From the NCBI GenBank assembly GCA_016916535.1, contig CP070278.1:1-64000 (forward strand): 64,000 nt of DNA, given 5' to 3'. Shown here in pieces: positions 6,669-15,274 of the stretch (its first letter is position 1; every line of letters starts with the position of its first letter). The DNA is from Dysgonomonadaceae bacterium zrk40 (GTDB lineage Bacteria; Bacteroidota; Bacteroidia; Bacteroidales; Dysgonomonadaceae). Made by a program: the position numbers and the translations under genes. Under the pieces are notes generated by a model, which was given only the letters and a program-made list of their open reading frames with translations, did no database searches and was not told where the DNA came from.

Positions 6669-7517
6669 ATGGCCAAGCATTCGCCTGTCATCGGACGTTA
6701 TGTCACGATTGATGTCGACGGCTACGAGTACAAGGTCTTTTACCTGCGCAACGGCGAGGGCGTGCCGCTTGTCTGCCAGCATACGGCCGGCTGCCACAAT
6801 CACCAATGGCGCGATCTTCTGGAAGATAGCGAAATTACGGCCGACTACGATGTGATTGCCTATGATCTTGCCCGTCACGGCAAGTCCGACCCGCCGCTCA
6901 ACAAGGAGTGGTGGACGGAAGAATATCGGCTGACGACCGAGCACTATATGAACTTCATTACCGCGTTTTGCGATGCGCTCGATCTGGAAAATCCGATCTT
7001 CATGGGCTCTTCCTTCGGCGGCAATATCGCCTTGCAGCTCGCGCTCCATCACCCGGACCGTTTCCGCGCGGTCATCCCGGTCGAGGCCGCAGAGCATGCG
7101 CCCGGCTTCTTTCTCGACTGGTGGCGCCATCCGCATGCCAACGCTGCCCAGGTCTGCGCCTCCGGCGTATGGGACCTGATGGCGCCGCAAAGCCCGGACA
7201 AGGACCGCTGGCTCACCTGGCACTACTACACGCAAGGGTCCGAGGTTTTCAAAGGCGACCTCTACTTCTACTCCGTCGACCATGACCTCCGGACCAAACT
7301 TGGCGGTATCGATACCCGTCAGTGCCCGGTGATCATGATGACCGGCACCTATGACTATCTCACACCGCCTGATGCGACGGAGAACACCGCGCGGCAGATC
7401 CCGGGCGGCATCTATATCGAGATGGAGGATATCGGGCATTTCCCGATGTCGGAAAACTACCCGCTTTTCGCCGTGTATTTGAAGGAAGCGCTGCGGCTCA
7501 TCGAGGAACGCACATGA
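6669..7517 (+). CDS. Alpha/beta hydrolase
   Basis: This 282-residue cytoplasmic hydrolase starts at ATG 6669; the open frame upstream overlaps the previous gene. The nucleophile elbow is GSSFGG with Ser115. A late TGTYDYLTPP supplies the likely acid and IGHFPM the catalytic histidine. An oxyanion-hole segment (CQHTAGCHNHQW) sits near residue 40. The family cleaves esters, lactones or C-C bonds. With a lactonase next door it probably opens or de-esterifies the imported substrate; the substrate itself cannot be read from sequence. Confidence 0.85.
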   Translation: MAKHSPVIGRYVTIDVDGYEYKVFYLRNGEGVPLVCQHTAGCHNHQWRDLLEDSEITADYDVIAYDLARHGKSDPPLNKEWWTEEYRLTTEHYMNFITAFCDALDLENPIFMGSSFGGNIALQLALHHPDRFRAVIPVEAAEHAPGFFLDWWRHPHANAAQVCASGVWDLMAPQSPDKDRWLTWHYYTQGSEVFKGDLYFYSVDHDLRTKLGGIDTRQCPVIMMTGTYDYLTPPDATENTARQIPGGIYIEMEDIGHFPMSENYPLFAVYLKEALRLIEERT

Positions 7518-7572
7518 AGCGCGCATCACCGGGACACAGCAGCCAGCAGAAAATCGCGTCGGGGAAATTCGT

Positions 7573-8511
7573 ATGAAAATCATTGAATTTGACGAAAAGG
7601 GACAGCGCCGGGAAACCCGGCCGGAAACGCTTTCGGGAAGCGGAACGGCCAGCAGTCTCGCACCGCGTCCGGGCATCCGGTCGCCTGCCGCCGATCGTTC
7701 GCGGCGCAGAAGCGGCAGTTCCTCGGGTATCGAGCTTCATATGTTCCAGACAGGGATTCTGAAGACCAAGCTCAAGTTCATCAAGATGAACCAGGGGGAG
7801 AGCGATTTCGACATTCCCGTTCCGTGGTTCCTGATCAAGCATCCGGCAGGCAATATCGTCATCGACGGCGGCAATGCGATCGAGGCCGCGATCGACAAGC
7901 GGGCGCATTGGGGCGCGGTTGTCGACGCCTATGATCCGGTCATGGAGGTTTCGGAGAACTGCGCCGATCAGTGCCGCTCGGTCGGCGTCGACCCCGGCTC
8001 GGTCCGCTACGTGCTGCAATCCCATCTCCATCTCGACCACACCGGGGCAATCGGTCACTTTCCGAACGCGCAGATCATCTGCCAGCGCGCGGAATATGAC
8101 TATGCGTTCAACCCGCACTGGTTCGCTCGCGGCGCCTATATCCGCGCCGACTTCGACAGGCCCGGCCTCAACTGGAAGCTCCTCGGCGGGGAATACACCG
8201 ACAATTACGATCTGTTCGGCGACGGCGCCGTCCGCATGATCTTCACGCCGGGTCATGCGCCGGGGCATCAGTCCTTTCTGATCACCTTGCCGAAAACCGG
8301 GCCGGTGCTGCTGACCATCGATGCTGCCTACACGCTCGACCACTGGGAAAACAAGGCATTGCCCGGCCTTGTCCATTCGTCTGCCGATGCCGCGAATTCC
8401 GTGGCGAAGCTGCGCCGGATCGCGAGCGACACGAATGCGATGGTGGTTACGGGACACGATCCCGACAACTGGCAGACCTTTTTGAAGGCGCCGCACGACT
8501 TTTATGACTGA
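7573..8511 (+). CDS. Metallo-beta-lactamase-fold lactonase (BlcC/AHL-lactonase type)
   Basis: Metal ligands of the lactonase family are visible: H151-L-H153-L-D155-H156, H228 in TPGHAPGH, D250 in TIDAAYT and H295 in VTGHDPDNW. That is the dinuclear site of the AttM/BlcC/AiiA group, which hydrolyses gamma-butyrolactone or acyl-homoserine lactones to hydroxy acids. The 312-residue protein is about 50 residues longer than BlcC. An unusual N-terminus begins KIIEFDEKGQR and is followed by a Ser/Arg/Pro-rich linker, and a near-copy of that peptide ends the ABC ATPase downstream. An internal ATG at 7741 would give a normal-length protein, but GGGGA before ATG 7573 supports the long form. Confidence 0.85.
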   Translation: MKIIEFDEKGQRRETRPETLSGSGTASSLAPRPGIRSPAADRSRRRSGSSSGIELHMFQTGILKTKLKFIKMNQGESDFDIPVPWFLIKHPAGNIVIDGGNAIEAAIDKRAHWGAVVDAYDPVMEVSENCADQCRSVGVDPGSVRYVLQSHLHLDHTGAIGHFPNAQIICQRAEYDYAFNPHWFARGAYIRADFDRPGLNWKLLGGEYTDNYDLFGDGAVRMIFTPGHAPGHQSFLITLPKTGPVLLTIDAAYTLDHWENKALPGLVHSSADAANSVAKLRRIASDTNAMVVTGHDPDNWQTFLKAPHDFYD

Positions 8512-8637
8512 GCGGACTTCGGGCCGGGCCCGGTGGGAGTGACTGCAAGGCCGCGGCCGGCGGCCAGTAAGGAAGAGCCGGCCTGTTTCCGTTGAACTGC
8601 CGCACAGGTGGTCTGTGCTTTCGAAGAGGAGGAACCG

Positions 8638-9807
8638 ATGACTTTTTTGAGAACCCTGGCAATTGCCGTTGGCATGGCCGCGTCCTGTGCGGCTTTTGCA
8701 CATGCCGACGGCGTCGATTCTATCAATCCGGATGTCGCCAAACGCCTTTACAATCCCGACATGCTGGACCCGGCGCAGCCGGTGGCCGCAAGCCCGTTGC
8801 AGGATTTCAAGGCGAAGAACCCGCCGCCGTGGAAAATCGGCTATGCGTCGTCTTATGCCGGCAACACGTGGCGTGCCGGGGCGATGGACGAACTCCAGAA
8901 CGAGATCATTCCGAAATGGAAGGAACTCGGCCTGATCAGCGACGTTGTGATCACGCAGTCCAACCTGAGTGACTCGACGCAGATCCAGCAGATGCGCCAG
9001 CTTGTCGACCAGGGCGTCGACGCCATTTTCGTGTGCTGCTCCAATCCCACCGCGCTCAACCAGACCGTACAATATGCCTATGACAAGGGTGTGCCGGTGT
9101 TCTCGATGACGGGCTATCTGACAGCCCCTTCGGCAATGAATTCCTCGGTCAACTACCAGGTTGCGGGCTTCGAGATCGGCAAGCGCCTGGCAGAGGAACT
9201 GGGCGGAGAGGGCAATGTCCTGATCGTCGAAGGCATCCCCGGCACGTCCGGTTCCGACAGTCAGGATCGCGGCGTGAAAGCGGGGCTTGCCACCGCGCCG
9301 GGCATCAAGATCGTCGGCTCGGTCGCAGGCATGTGGACCGACCAGATCGCACAGGGAGAAGTGCAGAAATGGCTGGCCACTCATCCGGGCAAGCTTGATG
9401 CCATCGCCGTCCAGTCCGCGGCTGAAATGGGTGTTCTGCGGGCGCTCAAACAGTCCGGTCGCACCGGCGTCAAGGTCACCGTCGGCGGCGAACTGGGCGC
9501 GCTTTGCACCTGGCGCAAGAATCCGGACCTGATTGACGCCGCCGTTCAGACCTGGCCGCCGGGCGATGATGTCCAGCTGATCTGGGATGTCATGATGCGC
9601 ACGCTGCAGGGGCAGGGACCGAAGATCCAGTCCGTTCTCGTCGATCCTGTCGTGCTGACCTATGAGGACGTCGCGAAAATCCTTCCGGAGGATTGCGACG
9701 AGAACAGCCAGGCCTGGCTCAATGTCGGCAAGGACAACTGGGGCTCGCAGGCCTATCTGAACGACTTCTTCATGAAGCCCGCCGATCCGACAGCATACAA
9801 GCCCTGA
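8638..9807 (+). CDS. ABC transporter sugar-type periplasmic binding protein
   Basis: The 389-residue protein begins with a Sec signal peptide (TFLRTLAIAVGMAASCAAFA, cut near AHA) after an AGGAGG ribosome site. The mature part has the type I periplasmic-binding fold of RbsB-like proteins: SYAGNTWRAGAMDELQNEI, then LVDQGVDAIFVCCSNPTALN, then EGIPGTSGSDSQDRGVKAG. It is longer than RbsB (about 300), with an extra N-terminal segment and tail. As part of a CUT2-type importer with the next three genes, it determines substrate. Context (lactonase, hydrolase, ADH, ALDH) suggests a ligand that is not a simple hexose. Confidence 0.88.
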   Translation: MTFLRTLAIAVGMAASCAAFAHADGVDSINPDVAKRLYNPDMLDPAQPVAASPLQDFKAKNPPPWKIGYASSYAGNTWRAGAMDELQNEIIPKWKELGLISDVVITQSNLSDSTQIQQMRQLVDQGVDAIFVCCSNPTALNQTVQYAYDKGVPVFSMTGYLTAPSAMNSSVNYQVAGFEIGKRLAEELGGEGNVLIVEGIPGTSGSDSQDRGVKAGLATAPGIKIVGSVAGMWTDQIAQGEVQKWLATHPGKLDAIAVQSAAEMGVLRALKQSGRTGVKVTVGGELGALCTWRKNPDLIDAAVQTWPPGDDVQLIWDVMMRTLQGQGPKIQSVLVDPVVLTYEDVAKILPEDCDENSQAWLNVGKDNWGSQAYLNDFFMKPADPTAYKP

Positions 9808-9813
9808 TGCAGA

Positions 9814-9839
9814 AGGCCGCCGGCCACTGTCGGCGGCCT
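9814..9839 (+). promoter_or_regulatory. Intercistronic hairpin after the binding-protein gene
   Basis: AGGCCGCCG and CGGCGGCCT form a perfect 9-bp stem with an 8-nt loop and no T-run. Such hairpins after binding-protein genes usually protect the upstream mRNA and lower expression of the ATPase and permeases. Confidence 0.6.
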
Positions 9840-9874
9840 CAAGCGTCTTGAGATTTCACCGGGATACGATCGCC

Positions 9875-11665
9875 ATGCTGCGCCCAGAAGCCGAGATATC
9901 ACCAACATCCCACGGTCAGGAAACGATCGCGGTGCGCAACGTGAAGAAGTTTTTTGGACCGACCCGTGCCCTGAACGGCGCGAGCTTTTCGGCGCGGGCA
10001 GGCGAGATTCACGCCATCGTCGGCGGCAATGGTTGCGGCAAGAGCACCATGGCGAAAGTGGTGTCGGGCGTGCTTCCCTTTGACAGCGGCTCGGTCTCGA
10101 TTCTCGGCGAAACCCCGACGACGCCGGCGGAAAGCCGGGCGCTCGGCATCTCGACCGTCTATCAGGAGGTGCTGGTCGCCGATGAGAGCACGGTCGTCGA
10201 CAATATATTCATGGGCGCGGACGCGCTCTTTTCCAAGGTTCTCTCCCAGGAGCGCAAGGTTGCCCGCGCTGCCGAGCTGATGCTCGACCTTTCCGGAGAG
10301 CCCGTCGATCCCTTCGCCATTGCGGGAACGCTGCCGCTTGGCCTGAAACAGTGGATCACGATTGCCCGTGCGCTGGTCAGCGAACCGAAAGTCCTGATCC
10401 TGGACGAGAGCTCCGCGGCGCTCGACTTCGACAGTACCGAGCGGCTTTTCGCCAAGATGCGGGCGCTGCGCGATGCCGGCGCGACGGTTCTGATCGTCAC
10501 TCACCGCATTGCCGAACTGATCCGCATTTCCGATCGTGCGACGGTGTTGCGCGATGGCTGCGATGTCGGCGTGCTGGAAAAGCATGAGATCACCGAAAAG
10601 AACCTCCTGGCGCTGATGACCGGCGATGAGACCGCCGGCAGCGGCCATCATCAGGAGGCGCCGCGACCGCGGGACGACCGGCTTGCCCTTTTAGCCGAGC
10701 GCATCACGCTTTGGGACGGGACGGCGCCGTTCGATTTCCATCTGCGGCGCGGAGAAATCGTCGGCATCGCCGGCCTCGACGGCCAGGGGCAGGACGATTT
10801 CGTCCGCGCGTTGGCCGGAGTCGAGCCGCCGCGCAGCGGGCTTGTCCAGGTCGCCGACCGCGACGGCAGGCTTCAGGCGGTTTTCGGACTTGCCGACGCG
10901 GTCAAGGGGCGGGTCGCCTATGTATCGGGCGACCGCAAGCGCGAAGGCATCTTCGCCTCGCTCTCGATCTTCGAAAACATGGTGATGCCACTCTACCGGG
11001 AAAAGAAGCGCGGCGGATTTCTGGGCATCATCGACAGGCAGACGCTCTCGGCGGTTTTCAAGCGTGAGGCCGAAAACCTGTTGATCAAGTTTGGCGCGCG
11101 CGAGGATCGCATAACCTCCCTTTCCGGCGGCAATCAGCAGAAAGTGCTGATCGGACGGGGGTTTGCCATGCGGCCCGATATCATCGTGCTCAACGATCCC
11201 GCGCGCGGGATCGATGTCGGCGCCAAGAACGAACTCTACAAACATCTCAGAGCCTTCGCGGAGGACGGAAAATCGGTCGTCTACATGTCTTCGGAGCTGG
11301 AGGAATTCGTAGGCTTTGCCACCCGCGTGATCGTGTTCCGCGACGGCCGCCCCTTTGATGCCTTTGACGGGCGGACGCTCGAGCCGCAAAAGGTGCTTGA
11401 GGCGATGTTCGGCCAGACCGACGGAAGCGGACTGGCCATGCCCGAGGGGCAGAAACCCGAAGGGTCAGACCGGCCATCGCCGGCGCTCCAGCCGACGGCG
11501 GAAGCGCGCGGCCATGCCGCCGTCGAAACAGCGCTTGTCCCGGCGGCCGCTGATGACGCCGCGCACGAAGCCGCCGATCGCCCGCCGCCCGCACCGTTTC
11601 GCAAACCCATCCGGATCATCGAATTCGATGCCGAGAGCGGCCAAGCCAGAAGCCTTGGCCGATGA
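9875..11665 (+). CDS. Tandem-domain ABC ATPase, sugar (CUT2) type, with C-terminal tail
   Basis: From ATG 9875 the protein is 596 residues; a TTG at 9848 would add 9. Domain 1 has Walker A GGNGCGKST, Walker B VLILDES and a degenerate signature (LPLGLKQWITIARA). Domain 2 has a degenerate Walker A (GLDGQGQDD), a canonical signature LSGGNQQKV and IIVLNDPARGIDVG. Alternating degenerate sites are typical of RbsA-like proteins. Unusual is a Pro/Ala-rich tail of about 85 residues ending in IRIIEFDAESGQARSLGR, nearly the same peptide that starts the lactonase. The stop overlaps the first permease start (ATGA). Confidence 0.92.
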   Translation: MLRPEAEISPTSHGQETIAVRNVKKFFGPTRALNGASFSARAGEIHAIVGGNGCGKSTMAKVVSGVLPFDSGSVSILGETPTTPAESRALGISTVYQEVLVADESTVVDNIFMGADALFSKVLSQERKVARAAELMLDLSGEPVDPFAIAGTLPLGLKQWITIARALVSEPKVLILDESSAALDFDSTERLFAKMRALRDAGATVLIVTHRIAELIRISDRATVLRDGCDVGVLEKHEITEKNLLALMTGDETAGSGHHQEAPRPRDDRLALLAERITLWDGTAPFDFHLRRGEIVGIAGLDGQGQDDFVRALAGVEPPRSGLVQVADRDGRLQAVFGLADAVKGRVAYVSGDRKREGIFASLSIFENMVMPLYREKKRGGFLGIIDRQTLSAVFKREAENLLIKFGAREDRITSLSGGNQQKVLIGRGFAMRPDIIVLNDPARGIDVGAKNELYKHLRAFAEDGKSVVYMSSELEEFVGFATRVIVFRDGRPFDAFDGRTLEPQKVLEAMFGQTDGSGLAMPEGQKPEGSDRPSPALQPTAEARGHAAVETALVPAAADDAAHEAADRPPPAPFRKPIRIIEFDAESGQARSLGR

Positions 11666-13092
11666 ACAACGCGCTCACCAATACCAGGACGGAAACCGTA
11701 TCCGATCGCGCTGTCGCCGGGCAGGCGCAGGGCGGGCGTGCAAATCCGTTTCTTCTGGTTCCGATCACCATGTTCTTCGCGCTGCTCGGTCTTGCGGTGT
11801 TGCGCGCGCCGAACCTGATGAGCAGCAATGGCATCGGCAGCGCCATCATTGTGGCCACGCCGCTGATACTGGCGACCTACGCGCTGATGGCCTCGGTGAT
11901 CTCCGGTCGGGGCACTGTCGATCTGTCGATCGGCCCGCTGATCGGCTTCATCAATGTCACGCTCATCCAGCTTCATGGCGCAGGCGTTATCGGCAGTCCG
12001 ATCACGATCTTCGTCTACGCCATTCTGACCGGCGCGCTTTACCAGTTCATTTTCGCGCTTATCGTAATCTACGTCCGGGTCCAGCCGATCATCGTTTCCC
12101 TGTCCGGCTATCTGGCGCTTTCCGGCATCAATCTCGTGATCTTGCCGCGCCCGGGCGGCATGGCGCCGCAATTCATGGCCGACTGGGGGCTTGGCACCAC
12201 GATCTTCTCCCCCGTCCTCGCCATTCTTGTGCTTGCCACCATTGCCTGGGGCCTGTTCTCGCGCACCGCCTTCTTCACGCACCTGCGGCTGATGGGCTCG
12301 GACGAACGCGCCGCCTATACCAGCGGCGTGCCAATCACCGTCGTGCGGATCGGCGCCCATCTGATTTCGGGCGCTTTCGCGGGATTGGCAGCGATAGCGT
12401 TCACGGCGCTGATTTCCTCCGGCGATCCCTCTCAGGGCACCACCTACACGCTGATCGCCGTCACGGCGCTGGTCCTTGGCGGGGCATCGCTTGCCGGCGG
12501 ACGGGCCAGCGCTTTCGGCTCTTTCCTTGGCGCGGCGAACCTCTACTTGATCACCTTCGTTCTCGCGACCTTCAATTTCGGCGCGGTGCAGAGCTTCGTC
12601 ACCAATCTCGCCTATGGTTCGATCCTGGTGATCTCGCTGCTGCTCACACTGATCATCCCCTTCATTCAGCGCCATATCCATAATTTCTCGCCGCTTCTTT
12701 ATTTTGTGGCACTCAGTGTCGTGGCGCTTGGCGTCATACTGCATGCGACGAATGACGGCCCCGTTCGCGATCCCGCTGAGGTCGAAGCATCGGTTGCCGG
12801 TCCTCTTGCGCCGATCGCGCCGGAGGCGCTCTACGTTGCGCCGCTTGAGGTTGCCCGACCGGATACGCAGACAATCGCGCTTCGCAATCAGGCCGCGCCG
12901 TTCGTGCTCGCCGCCCTGCTGTTCGCCGTCATCGCCTTCTTCGTCCGCACGGCCTTCAACCAGTCCGACCGCCGCAGGATTGCGCCTGTCGCCGCAGTGG
13001 TGATCGCGTTGATGGTTCTGCTCGGCGCATGGCTGATGCGTGAAGGGGTTGCGGCGGGCCGCGCCGGTGTCGAGGTGGAGGAACCGCGATGA
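11662..13092 (+). CDS. ABC transporter permease 1, enlarged RbsC type
   Basis: The first 340 residues are an RbsC-like permease. Its cytoplasmic coupling region reads RLMGSDERAAYTSGVPITVV, and the late glycine-rich stretch LVLGGASLAGGRASAFGSF is typical of the family. The usual length is 320-340. Here 476 residues include a C-terminal extension with a further TM (PLLYFVALSVVALGVIL), a periplasmic-looking loop, and two more TMs (FVLAALLFAVIAFFV and VVIALMVLLGAWLM). It is coupled by 4-bp overlaps on both sides. The extension suggests extra contacts in the membrane assembly encoded downstream. Confidence 0.88.
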   Translation: MNNALTNTRTETVSDRAVAGQAQGGRANPFLLVPITMFFALLGLAVLRAPNLMSSNGIGSAIIVATPLILATYALMASVISGRGTVDLSIGPLIGFINVTLIQLHGAGVIGSPITIFVYAILTGALYQFIFALIVIYVRVQPIIVSLSGYLALSGINLVILPRPGGMAPQFMADWGLGTTIFSPVLAILVLATIAWGLFSRTAFFTHLRLMGSDERAAYTSGVPITVVRIGAHLISGAFAGLAAIAFTALISSGDPSQGTTYTLIAVTALVLGGASLAGGRASAFGSFLGAANLYLITFVLATFNFGAVQSFVTNLAYGSILVISLLLTLIIPFIQRHIHNFSPLLYFVALSVVALGVILHATNDGPVRDPAEVEASVAGPLAPIAPEALYVAPLEVARPDTQTIALRNQAAPFVLAALLFAVIAFFVRTAFNQSDRRRIAPVAAVVIALMVLLGAWLMREGVAAGRAGVEVEEPR

Positions 13093-14462
13093 GCATGACC
13101 GGTTCGACGCCCCGGCTGGGTCTTCCGGCCACCATTCTTGGCCTTGCAATCGGTCTCGTCCTGACTGTTGTCGGCGTCGTCTTCGGCTTCATGCAGGGGC
13201 TTTCGGTGCAGATGATCATTCTGGCCGCCATCGCCACCATGGCAGCCTTTACCTGGGGCTGGCGGTTTGTTCTCGGCCAGTTCGAACGCGAAAAGACGGG
13301 CGAAACGGAGGGCCAGCCGTCCGAATTGCGGCAGGTCTGGCAGCAGTTTCGGCCGGCCGTCTACGGCTTTCTGGTCATCTGCGGGATTTTCCTGGCGCTG
13401 TCGCTGACCATCGAGACGTTTTTCAATATCTGGAACGTCATATCGCTGCTCATTCTTCTGACGATCGTGGTGCTGACGCGCACGCTGGGCCGCTTCTTTC
13501 AGGAAAACCGATCGGCATTCATCGGCATCATGGTGCTCTCCGGCCTGTTCTCGATCGGCGCAATGAACATCGAGGGGTTTGCCTCGGGCAGCAATATCAG
13601 GTCGATGCTGCTGTTTGCTTCGTTCCTCGGCATCGCCTCGGTGGGCCAGACGCTGGTGGCATTGCTCGGCGGGCTCGATCTGTCCATTCCGTTCATCATC
13701 GGCGCTGCCAATGTCGGATTGATGTATCTGATCGCGCTCGGCCTGCCGCCATGGCTTGCGATGCTGATCGTGCTCGCCGCTGGCATTCTGCTCGGCTTGA
13801 TCAATGGTTTCCTCAGCTTCCGTCTTCAGGGCCAGGCGCTGATCGTCACGCTTGGCACGGGATTTGCCATCTCCGGCGGCGTGCAGATACTGACCTCGAT
13901 CGGCACGGCCTATGGCGGCAATGTGTTCGGCACGGTGCCTGACTGGCTCTCCAATCTGGCGGCGATGAACGGCACGACCTTCGGCCTGCCTTTCCCGCCG
14001 GTCATCGCCATCTGGGCCGTGGTCGCCGTGATTCTGATCGCGGGCATGCGCTACACCGTCTATGGCCGTTTTCTCTATGCGCTGGGCGTCAACCGCACAT
14101 CGGCCAAACGCGTGATGATCTCCGAACCGGTCTACTGGGTGATGATGTACGCGCTTTCCGGCTTCTTCGCAGCGCTGACCGGCTGTCTGCTGCTCGGCTG
14201 GTCGGGTGGCGGCTTCATCAGCGTGGGCGATCAATATCTGTTCCTGACCCTTGCCGCGGTCGTGGTCGGCGGAACCTCGCTGATCGGCGGGCAGGGTGGC
14301 TACGGCTTCACCGTGATCGGCGTATTGGTGCTGCAGGTGCTGTCCTCTTTCCTCGTGGGCATTGGCCTCGATTTCGAATGGCAACAATTCATTTTCGGTC
14401 TGCTGATCCTGCCGATGGTGGCGCTCTACGCGCGCTCGCCGCACATCAGGACGCAGATCTAG
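13089..14462 (+). CDS. ABC transporter permease 2, enlarged RbsC type
   Basis: This 457-residue protein has an N-terminal addition of about 125 residues with three or four TM segments (ILGLAIGLVLTVVGVVFGFM, VQMIILAAIATMAAFTWGW, then a pair), followed by an RbsC core. The core includes GNVFGTVPDWLSNLAAMNG, YALGVNRTSAKRVMI and VVVGGTSLIGGQGGYGFTV. It pairs with permease 1 as a heterodimeric channel. The start overlaps the previous stop. A 49-bp gap separates it from the rhodopsin-like gene, which has its own ribosome site. Confidence 0.88.
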   Translation: MSMTGSTPRLGLPATILGLAIGLVLTVVGVVFGFMQGLSVQMIILAAIATMAAFTWGWRFVLGQFEREKTGETEGQPSELRQVWQQFRPAVYGFLVICGIFLALSLTIETFFNIWNVISLLILLTIVVLTRTLGRFFQENRSAFIGIMVLSGLFSIGAMNIEGFASGSNIRSMLLFASFLGIASVGQTLVALLGGLDLSIPFIIGAANVGLMYLIALGLPPWLAMLIVLAAGILLGLINGFLSFRLQGQALIVTLGTGFAISGGVQILTSIGTAYGGNVFGTVPDWLSNLAAMNGTTFGLPFPPVIAIWAVVAVILIAGMRYTVYGRFLYALGVNRTSAKRVMISEPVYWVMMYALSGFFAALTGCLLLGWSGGGFISVGDQYLFLTLAAVVVGGTSLIGGQGGYGFTVIGVLVLQVLSSFLVGIGLDFEWQQFIFGLLILPMVALYARSPHIRTQI

Positions 14463-14511
14463 GGAGGCTTGATGATGAACAGAACCAGGTTTCGTGATGG
14501 GAGAGGGTAAG

Positions 14512-15213
14512 ATGGCAGTTTTCGAAACGGCGGATCTGACGGCGGCGAGCTATTCGACCGCGCTGTTGGGTCTGGTCGCCACCGCGGCGCTGTTGCTGCT
14601 GGGCACGGGCTGGGTCAGGCCTGCCTGGAAACTGCCGGTTGCCTTGTGCGCGCTTGCCGCGCTGGTGGGCACACTCGCCGTCTTCCAGGCGCGCGAGGCC
14701 TGGTCCGTCGCCCAGTCCGTTCCGGTGGTCTACCACTATGTCGGCTGGGCGATCTCGATGCCGCTGCAAGTGCTGGCTCTCTATTTCTTCGCCGGCCGCA
14801 CCGCCAAGCTGGGCATGGGCCTGTTCTGGCGACTTGTCGTCGTGTCCGTGCTGATGGTGTTCGTGCGCTATCTTGGGGAAGCCGGGCTGATGCATGCCAC
14901 GCTCGCCTTTCTCATCGGGCTCGTGTTCTGGCTGTATATTCTGGGCGAGTTGTTTTTCGGCCGCATGGACGAGGCGGTTCGCGATTCTCGGAAGCCGGCC
15001 GTGCAGCGCGGCTATTTCTGGCTCAGGCTGATCGTGACGGTGGGTTGGGCAATCTATCCGCTCGGCAATTTCATCACGTCCTTTGGCGGCTACATCGACA
15101 CCGGAGCGCTTTCGGTGGCCTACAACATTGCCGATTTCCTAAACCGGATGGCGTTTGGCGTCGCCGTCCTCGCTGTCGCGATGATGGATGCTGGAGAGAC
15201 CGCTGATGACTGA
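14512..15213 (+). CDS. Proteorhodopsin homologue lacking the retinal-binding lysine
   Basis: ATG 14512 follows GGGAGAGGG. The 233 residues have seven TM segments and align along their length with proteorhodopsin. Examples are YLGEAGLM (helix D), WLYILGELFFG (helix E), VGWAIYPLGNF (helix F) and YNIADFLNRMAFG (helix G; proteorhodopsin YNLADFVNKILFG). The Schiff-base lysine is Arg212 (codon 15145-15147). The proton-acceptor Asp is Gly78, the donor Glu is Ala89, and the helix C Arg is His75; the counter-ion Asp208 remains. It therefore cannot bind retinal covalently or pump protons in the known way, but the fold and gene look intact. Lysine-less opsin relatives are known in fungi. Its place between ABC permeases and a flotillin suggests a scaffold, sensor or transporter-subunit role. 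Confidence 0.92.
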   Translation: MAVFETADLTAASYSTALLGLVATAALLLLGTGWVRPAWKLPVALCALAALVGTLAVFQAREAWSVAQSVPVVYHYVGWAISMPLQVLALYFFAGRTAKLGMGLFWRLVVVSVLMVFVRYLGEAGLMHATLAFLIGLVFWLYILGELFFGRMDEAVRDSRKPAVQRGYFWLRLIVTVGWAIYPLGNFITSFGGYIDTGALSVAYNIADFLNRMAFGVAVLAVAMMDAGETADD

Positions 15214-15274
15214 TTTCTTCGATGCCGACCGCAACCGCTCAATCCTGTTAACCTGTGAAGGGATGTTCCAATGA
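15206..15274 (+). CDS. Possible 22-residue mini-ORF bridging rhodopsin-like and flotillin genes
   Basis: ATG 15206 overlaps the end of the rhodopsin-like gene, with GGAGAGA about 7 nt upstream. The TGA at 15272-15274 overlaps the flotillin ATG (15271) as ATGA. The peptide is MTDFFDADRNRSILLTCEGM followed by FQ. It is best seen as a translational-coupling leader; the peptide itself may have no function. The flotillin gene also has a purine-rich GTGAAGGG site of its own. Confidence 0.35.
   Translation: MTDFFDADRNRSILLTCEGMFQ

Noticed and set aside
7498-13149. Long minus-strand open frames opposite the hydrolase, lactonase and ABC genes
   Set aside because: They are shadows of the real genes, rich in His/Arg/Asp, without start context or domain resemblance.
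14512-15213. Calling the opsin-like protein a functional light-driven proton pump
   Set aside because: The retinal lysine, proton acceptor and proton donor are all substituted, and no retinal or carotenoid gene is present in the window.
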